A DNA stretch of 64,000 nt. Source: Secundilactobacillus mixtipabuli. Lineage in GTDB: Bacteria > Bacillota > Bacilli > Lactobacillales > Lactobacillaceae. Both the position numbers and the translations under genes were made by a program. The stretch is from assembly GCF_002217925.1 (NCBI RefSeq), contig NZ_BCMF01000002.1, positions 1-64,000 on the forward strand. Reading direction: 5' to 3'. Of this stretch, positions 53,647 through 63,700 are shown one piece after another (positions within the stretch are counted from its first letter, which is position 1; each line of letters begins with the position of its first letter). The notes below the pieces were generated by a model. It saw nothing but the letters and a program-made list of their open reading frames with translations, did not search any database and had not been told where the DNA came from.

Positions 53647-55122
53647 TTACTTTTTAACTTCATTAGTTTTAGTTGTGATTAAGGAGCCAAATCCGGCTTC
53701 ATTCAGCCATCTTACCACTTGAGCTTTCGTTTTATCAACTGAATGGCTGTTATCGATGACGACATCTGCCCGTTTGACTTTTTCAGCTAACGGCAACTGG
53801 GCGTGAATTCGCTCTAAAGCTTCTTTTTCATTCAGGTGATCACGGGCCATCAATCGTTCTAATTGAACTTGAGGCGGTACCGTGACAACCATAATTTCAT
53901 TCATGCCAGACGCACCGTGAGCTTCAAATAAAGTTGGCGCATCATAGACCACTAGTGGCACTTTTCGCCGGCGATAGCCCTGCAATTTGCGCACAACTGC
54001 CTGCTTGATCAGTGGTCCAGTAATCCCGTTGAGTTGAGTCAAAGCTTCAGGCTGACTAAACACTAGTGTGCCTAACGCATGCCGGTCTAGCGTACCATCC
54101 GGCTGAATCATTTGCCAGCCGAAAGCCGCTTGAATCTCTTTCAGGCCCTTAGTTCCAGGTTCAACGACTTTTCGGGCCACTTGATCGGCATCAATGATGG
54201 GCACATTAAATCCCTTAAAGATGTCGCTCACCGCTGATTTTCCCGTCGCAATACCACCCGTTAAGCCAAGCACCATGGTCACCCCAGGATTCTTTCTTAA
54301 AACCTGACATTCCGGGCAGAAATGAGTCCCCCGTTGTGCCACTTTGGTTTTCTCGATGGGTGTGTCACAGCGGAAACACGGTTCACCCTTCCGGCCATAC
54401 ACCATGAGATGATTCTGGAATTCCCCTGCTTCACCATAAGCAGTAGAAAAAGAGTGCACGGTGGTACCATGACCGTCAATTGCCCGCTTAATTTCCGCAA
54501 TAATATTATCACGAAGCTGGCGAATTTGGAATTCTGGAATCGTATTGGCTGGCTGTTCAGGATGAATTCGGCTTAACCAGAGCGTTTCATCAACATAAAT
54601 GTTCCCCAGTCCCGCAATGTTACTTTGGTCCAGCAAAAACGGCTTGATCGCCTTTTTACTCTTACTAAAAATTTGCTTCATGTAGGCCACGGTTAGTGTT
54701 GCTTCAGTGGGCTCTGGTCCCATTTTCTTCAAGCCCGAGACGAGTTTGGTCTCTTCGCCAGTCTTCAATAAATGCATCCGCCCAAATTTTCGGGTATCCG
54801 TGTATCGTAAATCACGGTTATCTGCTAGGTGGAACACGACGTGGGTGTGCTTAGTTATGGGGTTGCCGGCGGGCTGAACATCGTATTTACCTTCCATACG
54901 CAGATGTGACACCATGGTCAGATCGTCATTAAATCTGAACAAGAGATATTTTCCCCGCCGGTCGATACGTTCGATCGTCTTACCAGCCAGCATCTTTTTA
55001 AATTGACCAGCTTCAGGTGAAACCATTTTTTCATAATAAACGTCAACGGCCGTAATTTTAGCGTGGCCAACCAAGCGTGTTAACCCACGCCGAACCGTTT
55101 CAACTTCAGGTAATTCAGGCAT
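53647..55122 (-). CDS. mutM-coaE: fused formamidopyrimidine-DNA glycosylase / dephospho-CoA kinase
   Basis: A single 491-residue ORF covering two genes that are normally adjacent. Residues 1 to about 275 are MutM: catalytic Pro2-Glu3 in [31 protein letters not shown], and a C-terminal zinc finger ([11 protein letters not shown] and HFCPECQ). Where MutM usually stops, the frame continues through about eight linker residues (VLRKNPGV) into CoaE (residues 283-491) with P-loop [17 protein letters not shown] and [13 protein letters not shown]. An ATG at 54276, preceded by GGGGTGA, could also start CoaE alone. The first activity repairs 8-oxoguanine; the second makes coenzyme A. Confidence 0.9.
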   Translation of the reverse strand: MPELPEVETVRRGLTRLVGHAKITAVDVYYEKMVSPEAGQFKKMLAGKTIERIDRRGKYLLFRFNDDLTMVSHLRMEGKYDVQPAGNPITKHTHVVFHLADNRDLRYTDTRKFGRMHLLKTGEETKLVSGLKKMGPEPTEATLTVAYMKQIFSKSKKAIKPFLLDQSNIAGLGNIYVDETLWLSRIHPEQPANTIPEFQIRQLRDNIIAEIKRAIDGHGTTVHSFSTAYGEAGEFQNHLMVYGRKGEPCFRCDTPIEKTKVAQRGTHFCPECQVLRKNPGVTMVLGLTGGIATGKSAVSDIFKGFNVPIIDADQVARKVVEPGTKGLKEIQAAFGWQMIQPDGTLDRHALGTLVFSQPEALTQLNGITGPLIKQAVVRKLQGYRRRKVPLVVYDAPTLFEAHGASGMNEIMVVTVPPQVQLERLMARDHLNEKEALERIHAQLPLAEKVKRADVVIDNSHSVDKTKAQVVRWLNEAGFGSLITTKTNEVKK

Positions 55123-55143
55123 CCAAAGTGCCTCCTCATATCC

Positions 55144-57804
55144 TTACTTTGCTTCATACCAAGTGTTGCCGTAATGGCTTTCCACTTTCAGCGGGATTTC
55201 CAGCTTAACAGCTGAGTCCATGACACTTGGCACTAATTTTTCCAACGTTGGGATCTCTTCAGCAGGTGCCTCAAAGATCAGTTCATCATGCACTTGAAGC
55301 AGCATAGTGGCCTTTAAATCTTTAATCGCGTCTTCCATTTTAATCATTGCAATTTTAATGATATCCGCAGCACTGCCTTGAATCGGCGTGTTCATGGCTG
55401 TCCGCTCAGCAAAGGAACGCTGATTAAAGTTCCGCGCGTTGATATCTGGCAAGTAACGGCGCCGATGAGCGATTGTTTCAACGTAGCCCTTATCCTTAGC
55501 GGAAGCCACAATATCAGTCATATACTGCTTAACACCAGGGTATTCCTCAAAGTAGGTGTCAATAAACTGACGGGCCTGCTTCCGGGTAATCCCGATATTT
55601 TGTGATAGGCCAAAGTCACTGATACCGTAAACGATACCAAAGTTAACCGCCTTAGCTTGACGCCGCATGTTAGGATCAACTTCGGCATCTGGCCCTAACC
55701 GGAAGATTCGACGGGCCGTTGAAGCATGGATATCTTCACCCTCTCTGAAGGCTTCCTGCAAGTTTTTATCGTGAGTAATATGTGCCAATACCCGCAATTC
55801 AATTTGTGAATAGTCAGATGAAAAAATCTGCCAGCCCTTGTGACTTGGGATGAACGCCTGTCGAATTCGGCGCCCTTCCTCAGTTCGAATAGGGATGTTT
55901 TGCAAGTTAGGATCGACTGAAGACAAACGTCCCGTTTGCGTTAGCGTTTGTAAGTAACGGGTGTGCACCTTTTGATCGCTACTGTGAACCACTTTCAGCA
56001 GCCCCTCAACGTAGGTTGACTGAATCTTTGAAATTTGGCGATACTTCAAAATGTTTTCGACAATTGGTGCTTCAGCTGCTAATTTTTCCAAAACATCTAC
56101 TGAAGTTGAATAACCCGTTTTAGTTTTCTTGATGGGTGTTAACCCTAGTTTTTCAAATAAAATATGCTGTAATTGTTTAGGCGAACCAATGTTGAACTCT
56201 TCCCCAGCTTCTTGAAAGATCGTTTGCTGAGTCTGTGCCAATAATTCCGTGAATTCACTTTGCATGGCTGATAGCCGATCCGTATCAACGGTGATACCGG
56301 CAATTTCCATATGAGCTAAAACATAGGCCATTGGCAATTCCAAATCACGGTAAAGTTTAGTCTGTTCATTTTCATCTAACTTCTTAAACAATGACGCTTT
56401 CAGCGATTCAATGGTAATACCTTTGCGGGTTAAGTGCTCAAAGAAGAGCTGATCATCATCTGGAATGGCTCGCTTGGCACCCTTGCCATATACTTCTTCA
56501 TCAGACTGAATCTGGTGATAGCCGTGTTGAAAAGCCAAGCGACCTAAATCATTACTATTTTCGTTAGTATCCAGCAAATAAGAAGCTAATAGTAAATCAA
56601 AATCCACGTTGGTCAAATGAATCCCCAACCGGTTAAGCCCAACATAGGTCCGTTTAACGTCAAAAACGTCTTTTTGAATCTGGTCGGAGGTTAGCAACCC
56701 TTTTAAGGGTTCCTGCTTTAACAGGTCGACATCGCGGCTCACAAACCATTGATCATCCTCACCGATCACAAAGCCAGCAAAGGTTGACGTATGATAGTTA
56801 GCTTCAGGCATTTCCAAATAAAACGACACGTGGTTCTTAAACTGTGTCACTTCATTTAAATTATCAGTGGTTAAAACCGTGAATTTAACTGGTTTCAGCC
56901 CTAAAACATCTTCGTCACCAGCATCCGTGTTCATCTTATTCAAATAAGACTGGAAGTTCATTTCCTGATAAAACTTAACCAGCTCATCTTGTTGATCGCC
57001 CTTGTAGGTCAAATCACTGAGTTTAATTTCAATCGGTGCATCCCGACGAATAGTCGCCAAGTCCCTTGACTGGAAGGCAGAATCCTTGTCTTCAATCAGG
57101 TGTTCTTTCATCTTCTTGGCCGTTATTTTATCAATGTTTTCGTAGACCCCGTCGATGGTGCCATACTTTTGAATCAACGAAACCGCTGTCTTCGGTCCGA
57201 CACCGGTCACACCTGGATAGTTGTCTGAGTTATCACCTTGCAGCCCCTTGATTTCGATAATCTGGTCTGGCCGTACGCCTAACTTTTCTTCTACGTGTTC
57301 AGGGGTATACGTTTCAACTTCAGTAACCCCTTTTTTCGACACGGCGACACTGGTTTTATCAGAAGTTAACTGCGTCAAATCACGGTCTCCCGTAAAAATG
57401 GTGGTTTCATAGCCCGCTGCTTCGGCTTGTTTTGCCATGGTACCGATAATGTCATCCGCTTCATAATTCTTCAATTCATAGGATTTAATGCCACGTGCTT
57501 CCAGCAGTTGACGAATCACTGGCATCTGTTCGGAAAGTTCGGGTGGCGTCTTTGCCCGGCCGCCCTTATAATCAGCATATTTCTTTGTCCGAAAAGTCAC
57601 TTTACCGGCATCAAAAGCCACTAATGCTTCGGTAGGCTTAACATCTTCTAACATAATGTCTAGCATCCGGTTAAAGCCAAAAATTGCATTGGTGTGCAAG
57701 CCATCTGCGTTTGTCATACTATTCAATGCCGTGTACAGCGCGAAGAAAGCCCGAAAGGCGACACTGTTGCCATCGATAAGTAATAATCTTTTTGATTCAG
57801 TCAT
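55144..57804 (-). CDS. polA: DNA polymerase I
   Basis: An 886-residue repair polymerase. The 5'-3' exonuclease domain (LLLIDGNSVAFRAFFAL, YEADDIIGTMA, IFTGDRDLTQL, GDNSDNYPGVTGVGPKTA) is intact. The middle 3'-5' exonuclease-like domain lacks the DxE motif, as in other Gram-positive enzymes. The polymerase domain has motif A IFSSDYSQIELRVLAH, motif B RRQAKAVNFGIVYGIS and motif C LLQVHDELIFE. GGAGG RBS before ATG at 57804. Confidence 0.97.
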   Translation of the reverse strand: MTESKRLLLIDGNSVAFRAFFALYTALNSMTNADGLHTNAIFGFNRMLDIMLEDVKPTEALVAFDAGKVTFRTKKYADYKGGRAKTPPELSEQMPVIRQLLEARGIKSYELKNYEADDIIGTMAKQAEAAGYETTIFTGDRDLTQLTSDKTSVAVSKKGVTEVETYTPEHVEEKLGVRPDQIIEIKGLQGDNSDNYPGVTGVGPKTAVSLIQKYGTIDGVYENIDKITAKKMKEHLIEDKDSAFQSRDLATIRRDAPIEIKLSDLTYKGDQQDELVKFYQEMNFQSYLNKMNTDAGDEDVLGLKPVKFTVLTTDNLNEVTQFKNHVSFYLEMPEANYHTSTFAGFVIGEDDQWFVSRDVDLLKQEPLKGLLTSDQIQKDVFDVKRTYVGLNRLGIHLTNVDFDLLLASYLLDTNENSNDLGRLAFQHGYHQIQSDEEVYGKGAKRAIPDDDQLFFEHLTRKGITIESLKASLFKKLDENEQTKLYRDLELPMAYVLAHMEIAGITVDTDRLSAMQSEFTELLAQTQQTIFQEAGEEFNIGSPKQLQHILFEKLGLTPIKKTKTGYSTSVDVLEKLAAEAPIVENILKYRQISKIQSTYVEGLLKVVHSSDQKVHTRYLQTLTQTGRLSSVDPNLQNIPIRTEEGRRIRQAFIPSHKGWQIFSSDYSQIELRVLAHITHDKNLQEAFREGEDIHASTARRIFRLGPDAEVDPNMRRQAKAVNFGIVYGISDFGLSQNIGITRKQARQFIDTYFEEYPGVKQYMTDIVASAKDKGYVETIAHRRRYLPDINARNFNQRSFAERTAMNTPIQGSAADIIKIAMIKMEDAIKDLKATMLLQVHDELIFEAPAEEIPTLEKLVPSVMDSAVKLEIPLKVESHYGNTWYEAK

Positions 57805-57915
57805 TGATAAGCCTCCGCAATTTGTATTACCCCTAGTTTACCAGAGAAATTAGACAATTAAAAATCAAGTCCAAATTAAATTGTCACGCCACCTAACTAG
57901 TCAGTTTCTGACCAT

Positions 57916-57974
57916 TAAAAAAGGCGCCTGCGACGATTAACGTTTTGCTTCGTCATCGTCGTTGCACCTTTTAA
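57916..57974 (-). terminator. AgDI operon terminator
   Basis: Minus-strand AAAGGTGCAACGACGAT pairs with ATCGTCGCAGGCGCCTTT (two interior mismatches), followed by TTTTAATGG. Located 12 bp after the regulator stop codon. Confidence 0.78.
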
Positions 57975-57986
57975 TTTGATCTATTC

Positions 57987-58799
57987 TTATTGCTTATTTC
58001 GCTTAACAAAGTTAAAGTCCCGACCACCAAAATCTTCAATGTATTGATACAAAATTAATTCCATCAATGCGATGGTAGAGATTCGTGAACTAATATCGGT
58101 ACCGTTGACCTTCACTGAATCCGAAAAGATGTACAAATTGATGTCACTCAAATTTTGAATCGTATTGTTATCAGGTTCGGTGATGGAAATCAAAAATGGT
58201 TTTTCTGGCTCACTCATAAGTTGATTCATCATCTCTAAGAATTCGCCGTCCATACCATCATAGGTCAAAATGAAAACCAAATCATTAACTTGAATTTGCT
58301 GACGCGCAATATCACGGTAGTCGTGCTCCCGTGGAAATTCAACATCAAAACCCGCCATAGTGAAAAGGTAATAAATATAATCGGTAGCGTGTTTACTGAT
58401 CCCTTTGGCAAAGAAAAATATCTTCGGATGTGCCGATAATAACTTTGTGATCTGCTGGAGCTTACTTACAGGGATCACGCGAACGGATTCAGTAATGTTT
58501 TTCAGATACTCTTCACGGTAGTCAGTCTGTGAAACTGTAAAGGGCATCTCTTTTTCATCATGTGAATCGTCATTTAACAACGTATATTTGATGACGGTAG
58601 TAAACTCACTGAAACCAGCAAAACCAATTTTCTTCACGAATCGCAAAAAGGTGGCAGTAGAAACAAACGTTTCGGCAGCTACCTCACGGATACTTTGATT
58701 TTTGATTTGATTCATATTTTTAACGACAAAGTCAAAAAGCGATTGTTCATTGTTGGTCAATGAGCTTAAATGTGGATTAACGATCTCAAAGAAATTCAT
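57987..58799 (-). CDS. aguR: RpiR/MurR-family regulator of the AgDI operon
   Basis: A 270-residue regulator with an N-terminal RpiR helix-turn-helix (SLTNNEQSLFDFVVKNMNQI, REVAAETFVSTATFLRFVKK) and a C-terminal SIS sugar-phosphate-like domain (IFFFAKGISKHATDYIYYLF, VFILTYDGMDGEFLEM). It is the last gene of the operon and its ATG overlaps the stop of the aguA-like gene (ATGA), so the two proteins are made together. Its role in AgDI control is inferred from position; SIS domains bind phosphosugars, so how it would sense agmatine is unclear. The symbol is by analogy; the enterococcal AguR is of a different family. Confidence 0.85.
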   Translation of the reverse strand: MNFFEIVNPHLSSLTNNEQSLFDFVVKNMNQIKNQSIREVAAETFVSTATFLRFVKKIGFAGFSEFTTVIKYTLLNDDSHDEKEMPFTVSQTDYREEYLKNITESVRVIPVSKLQQITKLLSAHPKIFFFAKGISKHATDYIYYLFTMAGFDVEFPREHDYRDIARQQIQVNDLVFILTYDGMDGEFLEMMNQLMSEPEKPFLISITEPDNNTIQNLSDINLYIFSDSVKVNGTDISSRISTIALMELILYQYIEDFGGRDFNFVKRNKQ

Positions 58800-59902
58800 C
58801 TAAGCCCCCCTGTTTGTTTCCCTGGAACACTGAGTACAATCGTATGCAAACCACCACCGCCAGTTAAGACTTCTCGAGCAGGGAAGCCGACGATTTTGCG
58901 CTCAGGATAAAGACTTGCCAGCTGCTTACGGGCAATCTCATCCTGTGGGTCATTGAACTCTGGGATCACGATCATGTGATCCGTTGCAATGTAATTGACG
59001 TATGTCGCTGGCAACCGCTGCCCAGCAACCCGTGGCAGCATGCCATTAATGGGATCGACCCCATTAGCCTCTTCTTCGGAGAGTAATTGTTTGGCTGGCA
59101 GCTGCATGCGGTGAATGATAATTGAGCGCCCTCGCGCATCCGTTGTGGCTTTCAAAATTGTCTCCGCTCTTCGGCAAATAGCATACATGGGATCACTTTG
59201 ATCATCCGTCCAAGATAAGACAACTTCTCCAGGCCGAATGATATTTAACATGTTATCAATATCGCCACCAACCTCATCTAAGAAGAAGCCCTCTTTTAAC
59301 CACACTACTTTTTTAATCCCAAAGTAATCGTGAAAAACCTTTTCAGCTTCCTCTTTAGAAGGTGACGGATTGCGGCTTTCAGACAAAATAACGTCTTCTG
59401 TAGTGTACAGTGTTCCTTCGCCATCGGACATCACGGAACAGCTTTCCAGAACCCGTGAACAGCGATAATAATCCAGCCGGTCGAGGTCAGCCATTTTAAT
59501 AGCAAGTTCGTTATCCTTGGCCCACGGGAAATACAGCCCATCAACTAAGCCGCCCCAAGCATTAAAATTAAAATCAACCACCCGGATATCACCCTGTTTA
59601 TTCACGACGTAAAAGGGGCCAGTATCCTTTATAAAGGCATCATCACTACTCATCTCAATCACTTGAACCGATTCAGGCAACATTGATTTAGCGTTTTTGT
59701 ACTGGCTTTCGTTTACCAGCATGGTGATGGGTTCTCGTTGCGCCAAGATCCCCGCTAATTGCGTAAAAACCCGTTGTGCTGGCTTGCCACCATTCCGCCA
59801 GTTATCCGGACGCTGCGGCCATATCATGTAACCCGCCTGATTTTCTGCAAAAGCCGCGGGTAACCAAAAATCATCATCAATCGGTTTTGTTTTTAATTCC
59901 AT
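58796..59902 (-). CDS. aguA2: second agmatine deiminase-like protein, catalytically degenerate
   Basis: A 368-residue paralogue of the AguA encoded at 61155-62252, alignable over its whole length. The active-site Cys (Cys357 in the partner, IHCITQQVP) is Thr354 here (LHTIVLSVP). The catalytic His217 of GHVDN is Asp214 (GDIDN), and the EGG loop is ESC (153-155), HV to MS. Asp93, Glu153 and Asp216 are kept. Deiminase activity is therefore very unlikely although the fold should be intact. It follows aguC after 121 bp with its own RBS and overlaps the regulator gene by 4 bp. Confidence 0.9.
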   Translation of the reverse strand: MELKTKPIDDDFWLPAAFAENQAGYMIWPQRPDNWRNGGKPAQRVFTQLAGILAQREPITMLVNESQYKNAKSMLPESVQVIEMSSDDAFIKDTGPFYVVNKQGDIRVVDFNFNAWGGLVDGLYFPWAKDNELAIKMADLDRLDYYRCSRVLESCSVMSDGEGTLYTTEDVILSESRNPSPSKEEAEKVFHDYFGIKKVVWLKEGFFLDEVGGDIDNMLNIIRPGEVVLSWTDDQSDPMYAICRRAETILKATTDARGRSIIIHRMQLPAKQLLSEEEANGVDPINGMLPRVAGQRLPATYVNYIATDHMIVIPEFNDPQDEIARKQLASLYPERKIVGFPAREVLTGGGGLHTIVLSVPGKQTGGLR

Positions 59903-59986
59903 GTTATAGCCCCCTTTTTAAATTATTATACATATTATATTTAAAACATCTTCATATTCTAAGCTTCAAATATGGCTAAAGCAAGA

Positions 59987-60016
59987 GAGTATCCAGCCTG
60001 ATTACACTGAATACTC
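59987..60016 (-). repeat. small hairpin between aguC and aguA2
   Basis: GAGTATTC pairs with GGATACTC (one G-U) on the minus strand, followed by TCTTGCTTT. It may be a weak terminator or a processing site. Downstream (59910-59945) is AT-rich with two TATAAT-like hexamers but no matching -35. Confidence 0.45.
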
Positions 60017-60023
60017 CCAAAAC

Positions 60024-60992
60024 CTATTTATTCATAATGTTTTCGGGTATTTGATTGATCACCGTACCCTCACCACGAGCAAGAAAATCACCAATGTTTT
60101 CGAGTGACGTGATCACCGTTTTCCCGTGCTTGGTATTTTCAACAAAGTCAATCGCAGCTTGTACCTTTGGCAGCATGCTGCCCTTAGCAAATTGGCCTTC
60201 CTGAATATACTGCTTTAACTCGGGAACGGTAACGTTTGTCAAAGATTTTTGCTGGGGGGTGTTGAAGTTCACGAAAACGTGATCAACAGCCGTCAAAATG
60301 ATCAACATATCGGCATGGATTTGTTCAGCCAATTTTTCGGAAGCAAAGTCTTTATCAATCACCGCTTCTCGGCCTTCTAATCGATCATTCACCCGAACGA
60401 CGGGCACACCGCCGCCACCAACTGAAACGGGAATCACGCCGCCATCAACTAGCTTTTCAACAACGTCGGCTTCGACAACATTAACCGGCTTAGGTGAAGG
60501 AACAACGCGACGATAACCACGCCCAGCATCTTCAACATACTTGTAGTTAGGATGTTCAACGTGCTGCTGCTCAGCAACTTCTTTTGAATAAAATGGTCCA
60601 ATTGGTTTACTTGGATCGCTGAACGCGTGGTCGGTTTCACTCACTTCAACCTGGGTCACCACCGTTGCCACTGACTTATTGAGACCAGCTTTAGTCAGCT
60701 CTTCACGCATGGCATTTTGCAGCCAGTAGCCAATACTGCCTTGCGTCATGGCAACGGCAGTATCGATCGGCATTGCCGGGTTAGTATCCGTGCTGCCAGC
60801 AGCCTGCTGAAGCAGTAAGTTACCAACTTGCGGCCCGTTGCCGTGGGAAATGACTAACTCATCACCCTGCTTCACAAATTGAACCAAATACTTTGCCGTC
60901 TTTCGAAGCGCTTCTTGCTGTGCTTGCGCAGAGGCATCTTTAGATAAAATTGCGTTACCGCCTAAGGCAACGACAACTCGTCGTTTTGTCAT
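60024..60992 (-). CDS. aguC: carbamate kinase of the agmatine pathway
   Basis: Transfers phosphate from carbamoyl-phosphate to ADP, giving ATP, CO2 and ammonia. 322 residues. Motifs: [82 protein letters not shown] and [18 protein letters not shown]. The ATG at 60992 has CGGAGG upstream; the ORF extension to 61052 is rejected. It is the ATP-yielding step of AgDI; a separate arcC may exist elsewhere. Confidence 0.95.
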   Translation of the reverse strand: MTKRRVVVALGGNAILSKDASAQAQQEALRKTAKYLVQFVKQGDELVISHGNGPQVGNLLLQQAAGSTDTNPAMPIDTAVAMTQGSIGYWLQNAMREELTKAGLNKSVATVVTQVEVSETDHAFSDPSKPIGPFYSKEVAEQQHVEHPNYKYVEDAGRGYRRVVPSPKPVNVVEADVVEKLVDGGVIPVSVGGGGVPVVRVNDRLEGREAVIDKDFASEKLAEQIHADMLIILTAVDHVFVNFNTPQQKSLTNVTVPELKQYIQEGQFAKGSMLPKVQAAIDFVENTKHGKTVITSLENIGDFLARGEGTVINQIPENIMNK

Positions 60993-61065
60993 GTGCTTTA
61001 CCTCCGAGGTTTTCTTAGTTTTTGTTTTACTTTGATGAAACGCGTTCCACAAAACTGAGCCTTAT

Positions 61066-61124
61066 GTGTAAGGGACTGCCGGCATAATCCCAAATTCGGG
61101 GATTACGCCGGCAGCCCCTTACAC
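61066..61124 (-). repeat. 26-bp inverted repeat between aguA and aguC
   Basis: Two 26-base arms (61066-61091 and 61099-61124) match at 24 positions. On the plus strand the two differences are A-C mismatches; in the minus-strand transcript both become G-U pairs, so the sense RNA forms an uninterrupted 26-bp stem with a seven-base loop. There is no T-run, so it is not a standard terminator; segmental mRNA stabilisation or an RNase III site is possible. Confidence 0.8.
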
Positions 61125-61154
61125 GCCAGTCTCAAACCGTTTTGTTACACGCTC

Positions 61155-62252
61155 TTAGTTTTCTGGCACTTGCTGCGTAATGCAGTGAATATTACCACCG
61201 CCGAGTAAGATTTCACGGGCTGGAACCCCTACGATCTTACGGTCTGGGTATAATTCTTGCAGCGTCTTTTCAGCTTTGGCATCGTTTGGATCACCGAAAG
61301 TTGGGAAGACAATACCACCATTTGCCGTGTAGTAGTTAACGTAGCTGGCAGCTAACCGTTCGCCTTCAGTACGTGGTAAGGTCCCGTCAACCGCGTCAAC
61401 GCCTTCGCTTTCTTCTTTGGTGATCTTAACGGGACTTGGCACGTACAGCTTAACAACTTTAAGCTTACGACCCTTAGCATCCGTTGCGTTTTCCAAAATG
61501 TCTAGGTTTTCTTTTGAAATTTCGTATTGCGGATCGTTCTTGTCGTCAGTCCAAGCTAAAGCAACCACACCTGGTTTAACGAAATTGGCGATGTTGTCAA
61601 CGTGACCATTGGTTTCATCAAGGTAAATGCCCTTCTTCAACCAAATAATCTTTTCGAGGTTCAAGTGTTCCTTCAAAACTTCTTCGATTTGTGCTTTAGA
61701 TAATTGTGAGTTACGGCCCTTTGATAGCAGGCATTCTTCAGTCGTGATCAAAGTCCCTTCACCATCAACGTGAATGGAACCACCTTCAAGAATGAAGTCA
61801 TCTAGGCGATAACGGTCAACCCGTTCGAGTTCAGCCATTTTTTGAGCAACCCGGTCGTCTTTATCCCAAGGGAAGTAAAGGCCATCTTCCAAGCCACCCC
61901 AAGCGTTGAAAGTCCAGTCAACTGCACGCAAGTCGCCCTTATCGTTCTTGACAAAAGTTGCACCGCAGTCACGCACCCAAGAATCATCGTTTGAGATCTC
62001 AACCACTTCAACATTGTCGGGTAACATCGTCCGAGCATTTTCGTATTGATCGTCGTTGACACCAACCGTAACGTGTTCGAATTCAGAAATCGCTTCAGCG
62101 ACTTTAACAAACGTCTTTTGAGCAGGTTTCCCACCGTTACGCCAGTTATCTGGACGTTGTGGCCATAGAATGTAAACCCCTTTGTGAGGTTCAAATTCTG
62201 CAGGCATTCTAAAACCGTCTTTTTTCGGGGTACTATCTAATGTTTTAGTCAT
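61155..62252 (-). CDS. aguA: agmatine deiminase
   Basis: Converts agmatine to N-carbamoylputrescine and ammonia. The 365-residue protein keeps the catalytic set: Asp95 ([10 protein letters not shown]), Glu156 ([14 protein letters not shown]), His217 and Asp219 (TNGHVDNIA), and the nucleophile Cys357 ([11 protein letters not shown]). Start ATG shares one base with the aguD stop. High-expression codon use. Followed by a long hairpin and then aguC. Confidence 0.97.
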   Translation of the reverse strand: MTKTLDSTPKKDGFRMPAEFEPHKGVYILWPQRPDNWRNGGKPAQKTFVKVAEAISEFEHVTVGVNDDQYENARTMLPDNVEVVEISNDDSWVRDCGATFVKNDKGDLRAVDWTFNAWGGLEDGLYFPWDKDDRVAQKMAELERVDRYRLDDFILEGGSIHVDGEGTLITTEECLLSKGRNSQLSKAQIEEVLKEHLNLEKIIWLKKGIYLDETNGHVDNIANFVKPGVVALAWTDDKNDPQYEISKENLDILENATDAKGRKLKVVKLYVPSPVKITKEESEGVDAVDGTLPRTEGERLAASYVNYYTANGGIVFPTFGDPNDAKAEKTLQELYPDRKIVGVPAREILLGGGNIHCITQQVPEN

Positions 62253-63658
62253 TATAATGAACTCTCCTTTTTGTTTGCGTGTTCGGACTGTACTTTATTC
62301 TTGTGTTCTGCATAACGGACAACGATTTCACCAATGATCAAAGTAATAATGGTCCCAATCAAGATTGGCATCTTGCTAGACATCTCTTCAGCACTGCCAT
62401 TAAGTGGGAATGCCGTCATGATGACCGTCGCAATCAATAAGATTTCTGGCACCCAAGTCATTAACTGAATCATCACTGGACCGCCGGGTACTTTAAATGG
62501 CCGTTCACGATCTGGATCAGAATGACGTAGTTTCAAGAATGCTGGGAACATCATCATGTATGACATGAGTAAGGCAACAACGTTCAATGAGAAGAAGGCC
62601 CAGAAAATATCCTTGTTCGGAATGAACGGTGAAACGATGACGAGAATTGATGCGACAACGGCGTTCAAATAACCAGTACCAACAGGCATCTTATTCTTTT
62701 TATCTTCAATACCAAAGACGTTAGGTAAAACGTGATCTTTGGCAGCATAATCAGCAACATAGTTGACACCCAACGCCCATGAAACCATTTCAGAAGCCAA
62801 GATGTAAAGGAACATGATAGCAACTAGAACCACAAACCAGTTCATGTGACCAACCAAGAGCACGAAGCTATCGATCAAACCACTTGAAGCTGAAAGTTTA
62901 TCAGTTGGCACAGCGACACTCATGCCAAAAGCTGCAATGACATAGAAGAAGGCAATCAGGATTCCGCCATAGACAATGGCTTGAGGAATCTGTTTCTTTG
63001 GATTGTCCATGTCGTCAGCCATCGTTGCCACAACTTCAAAACCAAGGAAATTAAAGATGATGACTGATAAGTTACTTAAACCATTAATATTCATTTGTGG
63101 CAATAAGTTCTTTGGTGCGAAACTGTTTGCAACACCCTTCGTGACAGCCACGTAAATCCCAAGAACAGCTAATGCCGCAATGGTAAAGATCTTCGCGAAA
63201 GCGGCCAGGTTCATGATCCATTTAGACTCTGAAACGGGTTTATTGCCTAGAATAACGACCACCCAAACAAAGAGCAGCTGAACAATCATTGATACCCAAA
63301 GATTCATATGAATGCCGAATATGGTGTCAGCGACTTGTGCAAATAACACGGCTAAACTGGCCATCCAAATGGGGTAGTTGATCCAATAAACCCAAGCAAG
63401 CCGGCCACCCCAACGTGAGCCAAAAGCTTGTTTGACCCAGTCATATAAGCCACCTTCACCCACATAGGTCGTCCCCAGTTCAGAAGAAATCAACCCATAT
63501 GGAACGAAGAACAAAATCAGTAAGAAAATCCACCAAAAGAACTGTGAAGTCCCGATTGCGGCAGCCGGAGCGACTGACTCTACGACCATGATAACAACCA
63601 CGGACATCAGCACGGCATCAAACAACCTAAATTTTTTCTTTGGTTTCCCGTTTTCCAT
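62252..63658 (-). CDS. aguD: agmatine/putrescine antiporter
   Basis: A 468-residue APC-superfamily exchanger with 12 hydrophobic helices that brings in agmatine and exports putrescine, so the pathway needs no energy for uptake. Signature parts: [60 protein letters not shown]. The ATG at 63658 is nine bases after GGAG; an in-frame TTG at 63673 overlaps that site. Located between ptcA and aguA, the usual AgDI order. Confidence 0.94.
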   Translation of the reverse strand: MENGKPKKKFRLFDAVLMSVVVIMVVESVAPAAAIGTSQFFWWIFLLILFFVPYGLISSELGTTYVGEGGLYDWVKQAFGSRWGGRLAWVYWINYPIWMASLAVLFAQVADTIFGIHMNLWVSMIVQLLFVWVVVILGNKPVSESKWIMNLAAFAKIFTIAALAVLGIYVAVTKGVANSFAPKNLLPQMNINGLSNLSVIIFNFLGFEVVATMADDMDNPKKQIPQAIVYGGILIAFFYVIAAFGMSVAVPTDKLSASSGLIDSFVLLVGHMNWFVVLVAIMFLYILASEMVSWALGVNYVADYAAKDHVLPNVFGIEDKKNKMPVGTGYLNAVVASILVIVSPFIPNKDIFWAFFSLNVVALLMSYMMMFPAFLKLRHSDPDRERPFKVPGGPVMIQLMTWVPEILLIATVIMTAFPLNGSAEEMSSKMPILIGTIITLIIGEIVVRYAEHKNKVQSEHANKKESSL

Positions 63659-63700
63659 GATGCTTATCTCCAATCTTTAGCGTCCATGCGCTAACCGAAA

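Noticed and set aside
55144-57804. Missing 3'-5' exonuclease motif in PolA as a novelty
   Set aside because: Loss of the proofreading residues is usual for Gram-positive DNA polymerase I.
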